From Apricaphanius iberus (lineage: Eukaryota > Chordata > Actinopteri > Cyprinodontiformes > Aphaniidae): 64,000 nt of DNA. The stretch spans positions 868,001 to 932,000 of the forward strand of contig JAPXFQ010002103.1 in assembly GCA_028564705.1 (NCBI GenBank), written 5' to 3'. A model generated the notes under the pieces. That model saw only the letters and a program-made list of their open reading frames with translations, searched no databases and was not told where the DNA came from. Below are positions 50,150 to 63,359 of the stretch, piece by piece (position 1 is the stretch's first letter; every line of letters starts with the position of its first letter). The translations under genes were made by a program, and so were the position numbers.

Positions 50150-50740
50150 ATCTCCAGTACTTGTACTCAAGTAAGAGTAAAAAAGTAGCCGTCCAATTAT
50201 TCATAGATAAAAAATTTAAATGTCTACTTCAGTACTGAGTAACTAATTGATCATAATATTTGATAGAATATTTAAACAGGGCAACAAAATTATTCCTATG
50301 TGCAAATTCTGGTATGCTAAAGACTAGATTATTCAAAAGATCTAGCTTTCTTACAAAAAGTATTCGTTAAAAGACTACTCGAGTATTGAGTACTTGAGTA
50401 CTCGGGGTGAGGTTAGACCCGGATAGGTTTCCCCTTCTTGACCTTGAAATGGCAGCCTCAGCCAATAGAAAATAACATTAATATGATGAAGCTTGTGTAC
50501 AGAGAAGAGGTCTCACATCAGCATAAACATTTCTGCTTGTTCCTTGTGCTCTATATTTACTCCCAGTGGGCAGAGGAGTCATACGTTTTACTCAAGAGTA
50601 GCGATGCATCATAAAAACATTACTCAAGTAAAAGTAAAAAACATGGTTGAGTAAAACTACTCCTAAAAGTAAATTCATTTTCAAAAAGAAAACCCCTAAC
50701 CCATTAAGTAAATGTAACTAGTTACTAGCCACTTCTGCTA
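50150..50740 (+). repeat. ACTCAAGTAAAAGTAA-type repeat
   Basis: Repeated ACTCAAGTAAAAGTAAAAA and TACTCGAGTATTGAGTACTTG text. Relatives at about 30530-31155 and 61955-62048. Confidence 0.55.
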
Positions 50741-50759
50741 ACCCCATCACAGGTTTATT

Positions 50760-53320
50760 GCCTAATAATACCACTCTGTTGCTGACAGAAGTAGAAGGAT
50801 AAGGAAAGCAAAACGTTCATGTATAAATGTGAAAGTACCAAATTGGCACAAAAAAAAAAACGTGACTCTTGCATTACTGTCTGTGTCTTATTATGGGAAA
50901 TTCTGCCAGCTAACGATGTAATATGGGGGTGTCCAGATTGCTGCCTGGAGGAAAATTTGGAGCCTTCAGAAAGATGTTGTGTGACCCTTGACCACAAATT
51001 TAGTTGCCCATAGTAATACCTTTAAAAAAATAGTGACATTTTGATCTGAAAAAAGTGCATCAAAATGACTAGTATTAAAATGATTTTGATCATTAAAATA
51101 CACCTCTTCAGCCAGAAAATGACAACAAAATCATTCATCTTTTAGTTAACACATTATTTCTTTTTGTTTGATAGTTTGATAGAATATAGGACCATAAACG
51201 TCCAGTAACTTTTATTCAAAACCTGGGCCTACCTAAATTTTCATACTTAGAAGACCCATATAAACTGAGCCGTATATTGTTGCTTATAGTACATAAAACA
51301 TATCCATAACAAAGGTAATAAAGATTAATACACCCAAAATATTTGGGTTATTGGATACTGATATGTGACCTCCTTTTGTTTCAAACCTAATTGTTTTTGT
51401 TTTTTTTACAAATCCTTGTTCTTAGGTCAGAATGTGCTTTATTAAAATGTTTTATATTTAGTTCATTGTTGAGCAGGTAAAAAAAAAGGCTATATGTTTT
51501 TTTTATGAAAAGAAATAAATGTTTTTGGCCCCACATGGCAGAATGTTTGGTAATGATAAACTCCAAAATGACAAAATCATAAAAAATGTGCCAATTAAAG
51601 TGACAAGAACATAAAACCCTTTCCATCTCCAACCAATGTTGCAGTTTTGAGTACAATTTGAATTCATGAGAGAATTCATTGTTGACTTCTTTTCCCCCCA
51701 GTTATTCTCAATCAGAAATTGCTTAATATATCAAATCCCATTTATCATCACAGTATTAGTGTGTGCATTATTGCATTTTCCAAATATGGGTTAGAGATGA
51801 GAACTTATTAAGGGGTCTTTGAGCTGATACTTGGTTGCTCCGGTGTCAGCCATGTTGTCACACTTGAACTCGGTATTCATTCAAATGTCAAGAATGAGTT
51901 AGATTCGATTAGAATTGATTATCACAATCCAATCAGATCTGTCCCAATTGCATATTGATATGGGTCAGTGCCATAAAAAACATGTTTTTCTGATGAAGCG
52001 TTACAAGTCTGTAATTGATGTAATTAACCTACATAATTACATGAATGATGTTCTTTTAATATGGAGAATACAATTCTCTAAATGAGAATTCTATGTTCCA
52101 TCACTATGCAGACTTTAGGGAATGTAATAACACCAGTCAGTGGATGGGTGTGTTACCACTGGATGGGTAGCACTGGGTGGAGCTATGCTTCACCCGTGGG
52201 AAACGGGATTAACCCTTTCAGGCCGAAGCCTTCTAATGCCCGTCTGGAGCTTCCCATCATAGTTTATCTGTAACAAAAGCAAACAATGTTCATCGATTAA
52301 ATCGATTTTTGAACGCCTGAATCAGTTTTTAGGATTCTGTTCATAAGAATTGCTAATCATAGAGGGTTATTATCTTGTCTAGCCAGTTGGTGTGTTATTT
52401 CCCAGCCTTCAACTATTTTACTTGTTTTCTGTTAGCATAGAAGCTGATTTGTAGCCTTATTAGAGCACAGTAGCTGCACTGTACAATAAATTAAGATTTC
52501 CCTGCTGCTCAAAGAGTTTTTGGGACTTTGTTAGCTGTTGTTTCTCTCAGCGAGCTGAGCTGTCCTCAGTGAGCATCATGTCAGCAGGAAAGTCCGACAC
52601 AAACATCAATTCCAATGTTTGTCATGACAAACTTTCTTTTTTATGCAGTTTCACTTCCCTAGAACTCTCTCTCCAACTTTTTCACACTGTTCTCGTTTGT
52701 TCTCCTCCTTCTCCTCCCTCGCTTTCTCACCCACAGACACGTTTTCACCCTTTTGTCTCTCTTTTCTCTATTGATATTACCATGTCAGGCTTTTGTAGGC
52801 TTCACATTTGGCTATTCCAGCTCACCCCCTCTGGCTCAGACATGCTGAAGCTTCTTGTTTGGCTTTTCTTCCAGCAAAAACAAAGGGGCTTTCAGTGGAA
52901 AGCGCCCACTGCACTGGGCAGCGGCACCAATGTTCTGTTTGTGCATGTTCTTTGCACAGACACATACTTGTGACTGTACTCAGTCGGGCTCTGATGAAAT
53001 GGATGCTGGGAGGCCGATGATGGGTGCTAACGATTTAGCTGCCATCTTAAGCCCCGTGATTACAGTTGCTTCTAAGTGCCTTGAAAAAGTGTTCACTCCC
53101 CGTATACACACACCTGGTACATTGTCACACACCATAGTGTCTTTTAGTGTATCTTAATTGTGAAATGAAAGGCAAAGGAGATGGGTTTGAAAATGTCTGT
53201 AAAAAAAAAAAAAAAAAAAAAAGCTGTACGTTGGGTTTACATTCAGCCTCGTTTACTCTCGTCCCCATAAATGAGAATAACAGAAAATCATTTTTATTGC
53301 TCAATTGACTTTCATTCATT
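50760..53320. other. Gene-free stretch
   Basis: AT-rich, no coding exon. A Tc1-like MITE edge (AGTGCCTTGAAAAAGTGTTC) is at about 53077, followed by an A-run at 53200-53222. Confidence 0.45.
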
Positions 53321-53720
53321 ATTTTTTTCAGCTCCGAGATGAAGATATTAATCAAATAAAAGCTAAATATTATGAAAATAAAGTTCAGAATCGTCTGCTT
53401 TCCTGGTTACTTATTTATGAATTTAATATTGCACAAGAAACCTGCAGATATTTAATTAAAATGCTTCAAGATAAACTGATTTCTTTTCCCTTTTAAATGA
53501 AAAGTAACAAATTTTACACTTGCAACATCTGGAGTGTAGACAAACAATGAACATCAGTATTTATCCTGCTTGTGCACACACCTTGATGACATCTTCAAAA
53601 TGCTAATCACAGTAAGGTGGCATAGTCAAAATCTCTACCCTCATTTTTACCTTCTACCTTTTATATTGCCCACTATTATGTTGCAGCTATCACAGAATAA
53701 AACAGCATCTTCATCAAAAC
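53320..53720 (+). repeat. Dispersed repeat, copy 3
   Basis: Shares GAAAATAAAGTTCA, CTGCTTTCCTGGTTACTTA and the ATAGTCAAAATCTCTACC end with 46140-46720. Confidence 0.55.
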
Positions 53721-55305
53721 AACTTCTACAGAGGGATCCTTCCTGCCCACAACCATTTGTCTGTCTAAAAATTACATTCTGACAAAATCATTAGTTTATT
53801 TTTTATGTAATAAGAAAATATTAAGCAGCAGTTTTTTGGTTGTGACACCTGCTCTTTGATGTCTTATGAATAGCAGCAGCACTATTTTGGCTGTTCTGTA
53901 TATGAACGGATCAGAACCTGCTTCTAGACAGCAGGTTGGGCCATAGAGGACGTCGCATAAGAGAATCTGGACTTTTTTATCAATCCATGAATGCCCCCAG
54001 ATGCCCTATAGAGAACATCGCTCTGCTGTTGATGCTAATGTTAGCAGCTAACGTGCTAACTGGCTAACAGTGACTGTCCCTCTTTGTCATCAGCCACAAT
54101 GGGCTTACTTTTAAGATGCTCAAGCAGCACAGTTGTACTGCCACGTAAAGCAGCTTCTACATTGTGAAGTTTACATTACACATAATTTTCTTTACATTTC
54201 TTTACAAAACTCCCCAGAACATTAGCACTCCTTTGTGGGGCCGCCACGATACTGCTTGGGCTTTTATCTGTGACGCCACGGCTGGCCCCAGTTGACATAA
54301 TTGCGCCTGTGGTTCAGGGGCCGAAAGGAAGCCAAAGCAGCGAAAGGTAAAGCTACTGTTTTAAGGGAAAATCCAGGCTTGGTTGAAAAAATTAACGATT
54401 GTGTTGATTACTAAATTTGTCATTGATGATTCTGCTCTTTGATGTGACAAATCTACTAATAATGGCAGCCCTACACTTATTACAGTTTCAATCAGTTTTC
54501 AGTTAGTTTTTTTGTTTTGTTTGTTTTAATTCTCAGTGTTTCGTTAGTTTCCATTAACATTTATTTCATAATATCCTATTTTCCAATACACTGAGCTTTG
54601 TGGGGTCTTTTTTTTATAGTCTGTAATCCATAATCATCAAAATGACATGAAATAAAATCTTGACATATTTTAGTTTTGAGATGCTCCTGTATTTGACAGA
54701 GTAAGCAGAACCCATTTATTTCTTCTGCTCTGACAGCTGAGGCTCTGAACTCCATCAGCCTCCTGGCTTTAGGAAGGCGAGGCCCCCTGTGGTGGTGCTG
54801 TATGAACTCTTTAAATCGGTGGGCATCATGAACGACATGGCGATGCTCCTACTGTAATGTATAGCAGGCATAACACGGAGACTGTAGGGTGTATGCGGTG
54901 CATCATGGGGTTGATGGATGCCAACCTGAGGCTCCGCCCTCTTTACCTTTGGCCCTTTTATTTAAGCACCTGTGTGGGTTCCTTTCTTTCCTCTAAATTT
55001 CTGTACAGCTCAGCTTTATCTTTGAAGCTGGATCCCCTTTTCCTCGGCGTGTTGATGCCCTGCTCTCTGCATAGTGTAGGCAATGAGCAGGGTGTGAGGG
55101 TGGGAGGAAACGGTTTAGGATTGCTTGACAATTGAATGATTACGTAATTTGCAAATGATTCAAATGTTGTGAAACGAATGTGGAGGATGGGGGCGGGGTT
55201 AGATGCCTGAGGAAAACTCACGTCTGGTCCCATAGATGGATTTCATGCTCTGAACTGGGTCGGTGTGGTTCTAGGGTCGGTCCTGCTTGATACTATTAAC
55301 AATAA

Positions 55306-55813
55306 AGCTTGGTTTATGCTTGACGCCAAATTACGTCATTTCAGCAACCACGCCTCTCCGCGCAGCCAACGCGGATACCCAAATTTCTGCACCATGCACC
55401 TAGGAAATATGGTAACAACGCGGAGAGTCCCGCGCGAAAAAACATGGTGGAGGTTCGTAAATACAGACATCTTTATGATTCGGCCGATAGAGAGCACTGT
55501 GATCAACTGTGTTTGAATGGAAGAGAGGACATTCTCCTTTTTTGTCTTTTTTCCTAAGTAAACTGCATAAAAGTTCTGCTTTGTTTAAGCTCACGGGTGT
55601 CGGCATCTTGTAAACAACAGTGATTACTACTTCTACTATGGTGTAATGTTGTAAGCATGCTGTAGAGCCCTACGCCGCCCCCTACAGTCTTTGAGAATAT
55701 TGGTTCTCAGCAGGGACAAGCTGTAAAAACTATAAAAGCTGCTAGAAGGCGTCTCGGTCGGTTCCACACGTCTCATTTCCGCGCGGAATGTTCATGCGTC
55801 AAGCAACCAAGCT
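55306..55813. mobile_element. PIF-Harbinger-like MITE with perfect TAA target duplication
   Basis: TAA at 55303-55305 and 55814-55816 flanks inverted tips AGCTTGGTTTATGCTTGACG and GCGTCAAGCAACCAAGCT. 508 bp, GC-richer than its surroundings, no transposase. Confidence 0.82.
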
Positions 55814-55819
55814 TAAGTC

Positions 55820-57410
55820 TACAACTTACATCTTTCAGATGGCTGTTATTATCCCTCAAAAGGGCAAATATGATAAGGATATAAACAATAATTTAGAACA
55901 ATAAGTTAAGTAGATGTTCAGAGTGCAAATTAGGAGCTTTGCCTGTTGATCTACCATATCTGTCTGTATGTATGCATTTTTATTAGGGATGTCAAAATCT
56001 CAGATTTTTTTGCCGAAATAAATAGAAATTAGGTAACAACCGTGCGCATTGAAATCTAAAAGACGATTGCGATCACGTCCTCCCATGTTTACATAATGTA
56101 GCGTCACCAGCATCCAACTGGGACTTCATAGCAACAGTTAGCAGGCGATCGTCTATTTACTCAGATTACCTCATCACAAGGAACCACACATTGCACTTTC
56201 CCTAACAAGTAACACTTACCAGTTCTCATACAGCTCACAACAACACCTGGTAACATTATTAACCGCTATATCACAATAACATCCCCGTGAACACAGCTCC
56301 AGTACTGCTGCTTCTTTCTTTGTAGCCACGGTTTAACTGTAGTTTAGCTAATAGCTACTAGCTAATATTAGCTAATATGCTCTGTAGAGGTCTGCTGTGA
56401 TTTTGTGTTTTTTTTTGTTTTTATGACCTAACAGCCCATAATGATGATGAGAAAAATGATTTTCCAGATGTTTGCAGAGTTGTCCGATAAAACATGAATT
56501 CAGTCCTTCTGCGAATTGTCCTGGAACATAAGATGGCCCCTATCGATTGGAAAGTTAATTCTAAAATTATTCACAGCCCCTGGTACATTTAGTTTCGACT
56601 CATCGACCAGAATGTGCATAGTACTTCTAGTCAGAACAAACAGGGTGGTGTGGCCCAGTCAAAGTTCCGACTAAATCTGATAGAGGATATGTCAAAAGGA
56701 GCTAAAGATTTGGGTGATTGCAAGGAGTCTTATCAAGCACTAGGACTAGGAGCTCATTAATGAGGATGAATACAATTAGAAGCTTCCAAATGTAATTCAA
56801 GAACAATTGATCCAAATATTCATATGATCCAAGCATCTCGTGGTTGTAGCCGGTCTGTGGCAGCAACATATCTGGAGAGGCCTCTGACAGAAGGCTGTTG
56901 CTGTATGACTGTGTCATGACATGCTAACAGCTCTATTTCTGGGCAGCAGAGACAATATTCCTCAGGAACCTGTGTTCCCTGTATTAGTTATTGCCTAGCA
57001 CTGCTAATCCATCTCATTTGCTTTTGCCACTCCGTTTTTAAATCTGTCTGGCCGTGTGGTTAGAAAGCCCGGTGGAAAGACGATACAGTCGGCAAGAAGA
57101 TCCTCGTCCATTGTTATGGATGGAGGAGATGGTTTGAACTTCCTCCTTTCTCTCCAAAAAGTACTAAAGTAAGAGAAAAATTCTAGCAGCTGCAAGGCAT
57201 CCAAAACCAGAGGGAATAATCGTCCAAACATGCAATGGAATCAACCAAAAAAATGTAGCAGAGCTGCGCCAACATGCTGCCACTATAAGCGGCACAATTC
57301 CAGAACTTATTAAAATGAATAAATAAAGTTTTGACAAATCAGTTGAATAGTACAGTGAGGCTGTAATGATCTCTATAACATTTTTGAGCATGGTAGAGGG
57401 ACTATTTTAG
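55820..57410. other. Gene-free stretch
   Basis: Includes a TTAGGGATGTCAAAATCTCA repeat edge near 55984. Frames at 57004-57391 look like antisense noise and match no family I know. Confidence 0.45.
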
Positions 57411-57419
57411 TGAAGGAGT

Positions 57420-57798
57420 TAGGGATGGGAATCTTACAACATCGCACGATTCAATTCGATTCCGATTCTTGGGGTGACTATTCGATTAAGAAATGATTTT
57501 CGATTAAGAAGCGATTCTCGATTCAAATCAATGGGGTACAGCCAGCTAGCGCTAGCAGCTAGCTGTAGCCGCTAGCTGTAGCCGCTAGCTGTAGCCGCTA
57601 GCTAGCCAATGGCGCATCAGACTTGTCAATGCAACAGTGGCCGTTGCATGACAAACACTACGCGAAGCGAAAATGTAAAAAGGTTCAGAAAACATATTTT
57701 TTTGAGAATCGATTCTCAAACATTTTGGATCGATTCTGAATCTTGTTAAATAGGAATCGAGATTCAGACGTGAATCGATTTTTTTTCTCACTCCCCTA
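57420..57798. mobile_element. hAT-like MITE with perfect 8-bp target duplication
   Basis: GAAGGAGT occurs at 57412-57419 and 57799-57806. Tips are TAGGGATGGGAATC and inverted TAGGGGAGTGAG. The interior is built from GATTCGATT/AATCGATTC text and encloses a 13-bp minisatellite. Confidence 0.85.
57560..57604 (+). repeat. 13-bp minisatellite inside the hAT-like MITE
   Basis: Three perfect AGCTGTAGCCGCT units followed by a partial one, preceded by GCTAGCGCTAGC. Each unit contains or borders a GCTAGC palindrome. Confidence 0.92.
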
Positions 57799-58716
57799 GA
57801 AGGAGTAGTGTCATTGCTTTTTGAATTTAGCAAGTAATTTTTGATTTCGATCATAGTTAAAGTGATTTCTGAAACATAATTGCTACAACAAAGAAAGAAA
57901 AATTGATCCATACCAAATCAGAAATTAATGCTTGAAAGCATTAAATAAAAAAACAGTCCATAACAAACATAAGTACAAATGAAAGCCTGGCATTGATTAT
58001 TGGCTCTCTTTATAACATGTGAGGTTGTTTTGTTCTGTCCTCCTCATGTCCTTTTCCTAAAAGATTGGAGATGATTTCATCTATTTTTAACCGGTTGTGA
58101 TGCTCATATGAGCGCCTATTTTAAGCAGCGATTTTAACAACATTAGCTCTTGGGTCTCTTTGTAGGAGACTGTGTAGCTGACGACGGGTCGACTAGGCTC
58201 TGTTCATTGTTCCTGCTCTGATTCTGTCAGAATAAACATCTATAGCTCTCACAGAGCTATTTAAAGGGGACACGTCCATCTGATTTAAGATGAGAAAGAC
58301 TGCGTCTTGTCAGTTTAGGTAGAAAGCTTGTTTCTTTCCCCTTAAATGGTGCCACAGTTACAAGGAGATCTCTGAATCAACAAACATCCTATCGATGCTT
58401 TGTTGCATAGATGGAAATCAACGTTAAAGGTCTCGTTCTCTGAGGAACCAGCATGTCTGTACTTTTTCTTTTTGAAATACGATCGCTCACTCTATGTTAT
58501 ATGCAATTGTTGCATGGGAAAATGTATTCAGCGCCAATTGTGTGCAATATCCCCAGCAAGGAATTAGACTGCAAAAATGAGTGAATCAGAAAAACCCAGT
58601 CCCTTCTACATCGCAGAAAAGTTTTTTATTCATGGTCTTGTCCACCTTGGCCTGCAACTGCCCTCGGGAACGTTTGATTTTTGTTGCCAGGAGAGACCAG
58701 AGAACGTCTCTACTAG

Positions 58717-59640
58717 TAGAACCTAAACGCTGGCAGGTTGGATTCAAGAAGCTAACCATTAACTACTCTGCAAGTAGAAGGTAACTGTTAGTAACTCTGC
58801 AAGTAGAGGCTAACCTTTAGCAACTCAGCTAGTTAACTATTATTAACTCTTCTAGTATGAGCTAACCATTACCTAGTCACCTAGTAGAAGCTAACTGTTA
58901 GCAACTCTGTTAGTAGAACCTGAACGCCAGCAATTTGAATTGTAGAAGCTAACCATTAGCAGCTCTGCTAGTAGAGGCTAACTGTTAGCAACTCCGCTTG
59001 TAGAGGCTAACTGTTAGCAACTCAGCTAGTAGAGGCTAACTTTTAGCAACTCAGCTAGTAGAAGCTAACCATTAGCAACTCAACTAGTAGACGCTAAGTG
59101 TTAGCAATTCTGCTATTAGAACCTGAACGCTAGCAATTTGGATTGTCAACCTTTAGCAACTCAGCTAGTAGAGGCTAACTGTTCGCAACTCAGCTAGTAG
59201 AAGCTAAGTGTTAGTAACTCTGCTAGTAGAAGCTAACCGTTAGCAACTCATCTAGTAGACGCTAAGTGTTAGCAACTCTGCTATTAGAACTTGAACGCTA
59301 GCAATTTGGATTGTCAACCTTTAGCAACTCAGCTAGTAGAGGCTAACTGTTAGCAACTCTCTAGTAGAAGCTAAGTGTTAGTAACTCTGCTACTAGAAGC
59401 TAACCGTTAGCAACTCATCTAGTAGACGCTAAGTGTTAGCAACTCTCCTATTAGAACCTGAAGGCTAGCAATTTGGATTGTCAACCTTTAGCCACTCAGC
59501 TAGTAGAGGCTTACTATTAGCAACTCAGCTAGTAGAGGCTAACTGTTAGCAACTCGGCAAGTAGACGCTAAGTGTTAGTAACTCAGCTGGTAGAAGCTAA
59601 CCGTTATCAATTCGGCCAGTAGAAGCTAACCGTTAACCCC
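58717..59640 (+). repeat. Degenerate minisatellite with higher-order structure
   Basis: About 33 units of 27-30 bp of the form GCTAACNGTTAGCAACTC then AGCTAGTAGA. A variant unit TAGAACCTGAACGCTAGCAA recurs at 58717, 58914, 59117, 59285 and 59452, with spacings of 197, 203, 168 and 167 bases, i.e. about seven, seven, six and six units. Confidence 0.93.
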
Positions 59641-59829
59641 AAACAACATGGTGTAACACATTAAGGCTTATATTATTTGTGCACAAAGCACATTAGTGTT
59701 TGCCTTTTTTTTACTTAAGAAGCCCTAAGAAAAAAAAATTAATTTGTCTTAAATGCCACTAATAAAGTAAGTTTAAGTTTATTATTGAAAGAGTTGCCTT
59801 GCTAGGAGCCAATCAGAGAAGATACGTTT

Positions 59830-60751
59830 TAGGGCTGAACGATTAATTGCATATGCAATTAAATCGCAATTTGGTAAAATGTGATTTCCTAATCATTTGA
59901 GTTGATGTAAACATATCTGGTAAAGTCATGTGACTTGCAAACAGCTAAAACAACGCAGGGAGAGAAGGAAACACTGCACTTTAACCCGTTATAAAATGAC
60001 CTAAAGCTTAACAGAATCCAACACTGCACAATATTTGGTACCAAAGAGGAACAGTACATCAGTTGTGAGAAATTATATCTGCTATGAAAACATTGATGCT
60101 TGACGCCAGGTATTATGCAGAACCCGTCTTGGTATTGTTGCGCCCTCACGAGGTAGGTTACAGTACAAACCTTTATCAACACCTAAAAACATCACAGCAC
60201 CATATATGAGAGTTGCACGGCTAAACTGACCGCCACCAGTGTTTAAATTTCCAGTAAACAAATTCCAGCCGACAGGGATCGCTGACCGAGTTGTTTGAAA
60301 GAATCGCTCCTTAGATGACCTGACCTTGACCTGAGATCAAACCGCTCTACGGAGCAATACCAGAGTCTGAAAGTGCATTAGATCGATGGATGATTAAAAA
60401 TCAGAGCTTGTTGCTTCAAGCATCCTACTTCCTGGATAACCCCACGGAGGAAAACATTTCAGCCGGAGGGAATTACTAGCTGGGATCAAAAGGAAGAAAA
60501 CCTTGATTGCAGAATGCCACTGATGACCATCAAGTTTGATTATTAAAAGTAGATAAAGTTGTTAATATTTGCCTTTGTCTTAAAATAAGTAAATAATCTT
60601 GAAATAAAAATCTGTTTATAATACACAATATTTTTGCTTGCATTAATTAAAAAATGCATGACAAAAGCCCCACAAAAATAATTTAATATTAAATCACAAT
60701 ATTGAAGACAAAAATCGCAATTAGATTATTTTCCAAAATCGTTCCACCCTA
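59830..60751. mobile_element. hAT-like element
   Basis: Tips TAGGGCTGAACGATT and inverted TAGGGTGGAACGATT. Flanks ATACGTTT and ATACATTA agree at six of eight positions. ATTAAATCGCAATTT-type text near both ends is typical of this fish family. About 60180-60540 looks like unrelated insertion. Confidence 0.65.
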
Positions 60752-61292
60752 ATACATTAGCATATTATCAGTATTATGAGTTAAACTCATAATCCTTACT
60801 TTTCCCCACCTGTTGTTCCAACAAAGAGAGTAAATCGGTATCAACTGGTGAAAGTCTGATCAGTGCGTCTGTACTTGTGTTGTCTGTAGTTGTGTGAGTA
60901 GGACACAGCTAATTTTAAGTCTAAGGTGTAATGAAGCACATGCCTAGTGTAATTTTCATGCTGATGTTATCGGTGGCAATTTCCAGTAGATAAAGAAATT
61001 GAGAGGAGAAATGCCTCCACTATGAATGCAACCATGAAAACCTTCATGTGCTCCAGAAGAATAAATGCAAACTGATAGAGCGCTCTGACTGTGTGACATT
61101 TTTAACATGAGCCATTTTTGTCACCCATATTGAGTTCTACATAAATGCCCTGGTGTCCAAGCGTTGTAGTCTCCAAATACTATCATGTAAGATGTGGACT
61201 TAACTACCCAGTCTGCGGATAATGCTTCCTCTGTAATGCCTCATTTCCACTAACTGGTATGGCACAGGTCACTACCCTTTTTTGCTTTCCGT

Positions 61293-62048
61293 TAGGGCTG
61301 GGCAGTAAGGCAAAATGCTCATATCACAGTATTTAAAAAAAAGTCAGTTTTATGGTATTTTACTGTATTTCTTTTTCAATACAAGAGCATTCTTACCTGC
61401 ATTTTCTTATAAGAAAAGAACGAATGCCCTAGCTGGGCATTCCAAGCAGGTAAATGCTTGGAAAAGATTGATTAGGCATTCTTGATCATGTAAATCTGAT
61501 AATATGCTTGCTTTTTAACCTCGTGTTAAAGCAATCAGCTGGCGGCATCTTGTACTTGCATTGCACGTAGTACTGGAGAATTCTGCCAGGGGGCAGAGAA
61601 CAGAGCTCAGACCAGATGGAGCGCCGGATTTGTAGAGTAGAAAGAAAACATGGTGACCATAGATCATCAGCTGGTTATTATTTAGATAACAGACAAGCAG
61701 ACTAAAACAGTACAGTAGATGGTATGCGACCATATTTCCTGCTATGATTTTCCTTCCTACTGGTTTCACCGCTGTTACCCCCGTGTACCTGCAGCCAGTC
61801 AAATTGCGCTCTACTCTACACTCCTCCTATCCATTACTTTCAACAGGATATGCAAAATATTTCTGTTTAATTCACCCTCTAAACTACAGACGTGGCTCCT
61901 CTTTTTGGAATTAGTTTCCCTGAGTCAGCATTGTATGCTTCACTCTGACAGTAGTAATATTACTGAAGTAAAAGTAAAGAGTACCTGTATTAAAACTACT
62001 CTTAAAGTACCTTTTTCCCAAATGTAACTAATTACTACCCGCTTCTGC
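61293..62048 (+). repeat. hAT-like edge followed by ACTTTTACTTGAGT-class repeat
   Basis: TTAGGGCTGGGCAGTAAGGC at 61293 is a familiar hAT-derived edge. 61955-62048 carries GAAGTAAAAGTAAAGAGTAC and a GTAACTAATTACTACCCGCT end. Confidence 0.5.
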
Positions 62049-62205
62049 ACTCAACATAGTCCATTGACTGGGCGATGGAAAATATCCCTGCTTTCGACCA
62101 TCACGGAGATACCAGTGTATTAGGTGTTTAGGTTTAACCCCGCCTCCTCATTGAGAGTCCAACTGGCTCCTAAATAAGCCGGACCGACCTGCGCCATATC
62201 GCTTA

Positions 62206-62774
62206 TGGTGCATTCACACCGCACATTTGGTTTGCGTCAGGCAACGCATTCAACGGATGAAGTTTGACGTATGTACTTTTTGGCTTCCATAGCCTGCTTC
62301 TGAGGAAAAAACAACGCATGGGCGGGGCTTCCTCTGTTGCTGTACGTTCTGAATTATGGTGGATCGTAACGAGAGAGTGGCTTGTCTTTATTTACTAGAT
62401 AAAGCTAGACAATGTTAACATCGGTGAATTGGGAGGTTGTAAAATTAGGCGCGGGACAGACGGAAGTAGCACTGAAAGCGAACCTCATCCATAAGCAGCA
62501 CCTGGAGCAAATGGTTAAACTCCCCGAACTCAGAACGCATCTGAATAATGGGCGCTGATGAAGCCGATGTCAACGTTGTCTAGCTTTATCTAGCAAATAG
62601 CCAAGCCACTCTCTAGTTACGATCCACCGTAGTTCAGAACGTACAGCAACAGAGGAAGCCCCGCCCATGTGTTGTTTTTTCCTCAGAAGCAGGCTATGGG
62701 AGCCAAAAAGTACATATGTCAAACTTCATCCGTTGAATGTGGACGCAGACCAAATGTGCGGTGTGAACGCACCA
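62206..62774. mobile_element. Palindromic MITE with about 210-bp arms
   Basis: 62206-62422 and 62566-62774 are near-perfect inverted copies (TGGTGCATTCACACCGCACA against TGTGCGGTGTGAACGCACCA). The spacer is about 143 bp. Flanking triplets TTA and TTG are compatible with a decayed PIF-type TWA duplication. Confidence 0.82.
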
Positions 62775-63359
62775 TTGGTCTGAATGCAGCATTATAGTTC
62801 TGATGGATCTGATCCCCCCTCATTCTTTGAATCAGTTACATAACCATCTATCAATCAAACTTACCACAAACACCAAACTCAGCTGCTGTAATGGACCTGC
62901 ATGGCCTCAGTGAGTCCTCCTCCCAGCAGTACTGTACATGCCTGCCCTCACCCTGGTGATTTCATGGCTCTTAACCAAGCACAAAGACTCCATTATGGCT
63001 CTGCTTTCTGAAATAAACTCACATTTTCTCTCGTATTTCTCCTGTTTCTCTCTCTGTTCTTCTTCGCCCGTCTTTTCACACTTTTCCTCCGCCCACACAC
63101 AGTCACTTTCAGCCACATCTCCAGGATCCAACATAAAGCCAGGTTTTCCATTTCATTACCTCACTCTGATTTCAGGAGTTATGAAACGGGGGGGTTAGCA
63201 CAGTAGGTCATATTTAACCGAGTAATTAGGCCTCGTCCCCAGCAACCCCCCCAGCCCACCTTTCCATCCTTTTATGCCCCCCTCCTCCAGACTACCCAGG
63301 ATGCACTTGGGAGGCATCCAGAGGAATGGGGGATGTCGGGAATGTGGGTCAAAACGACT

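Noticed and set aside
52569..52973. 134-codon plus-strand frame
   Set aside because: Low-complexity Ser/Pro/Leu text, no homology recognised, no splice logic.
57004..57391. Two overlapping minus-strand frames
   Set aside because: Frames overlap out of register and match no family I know.
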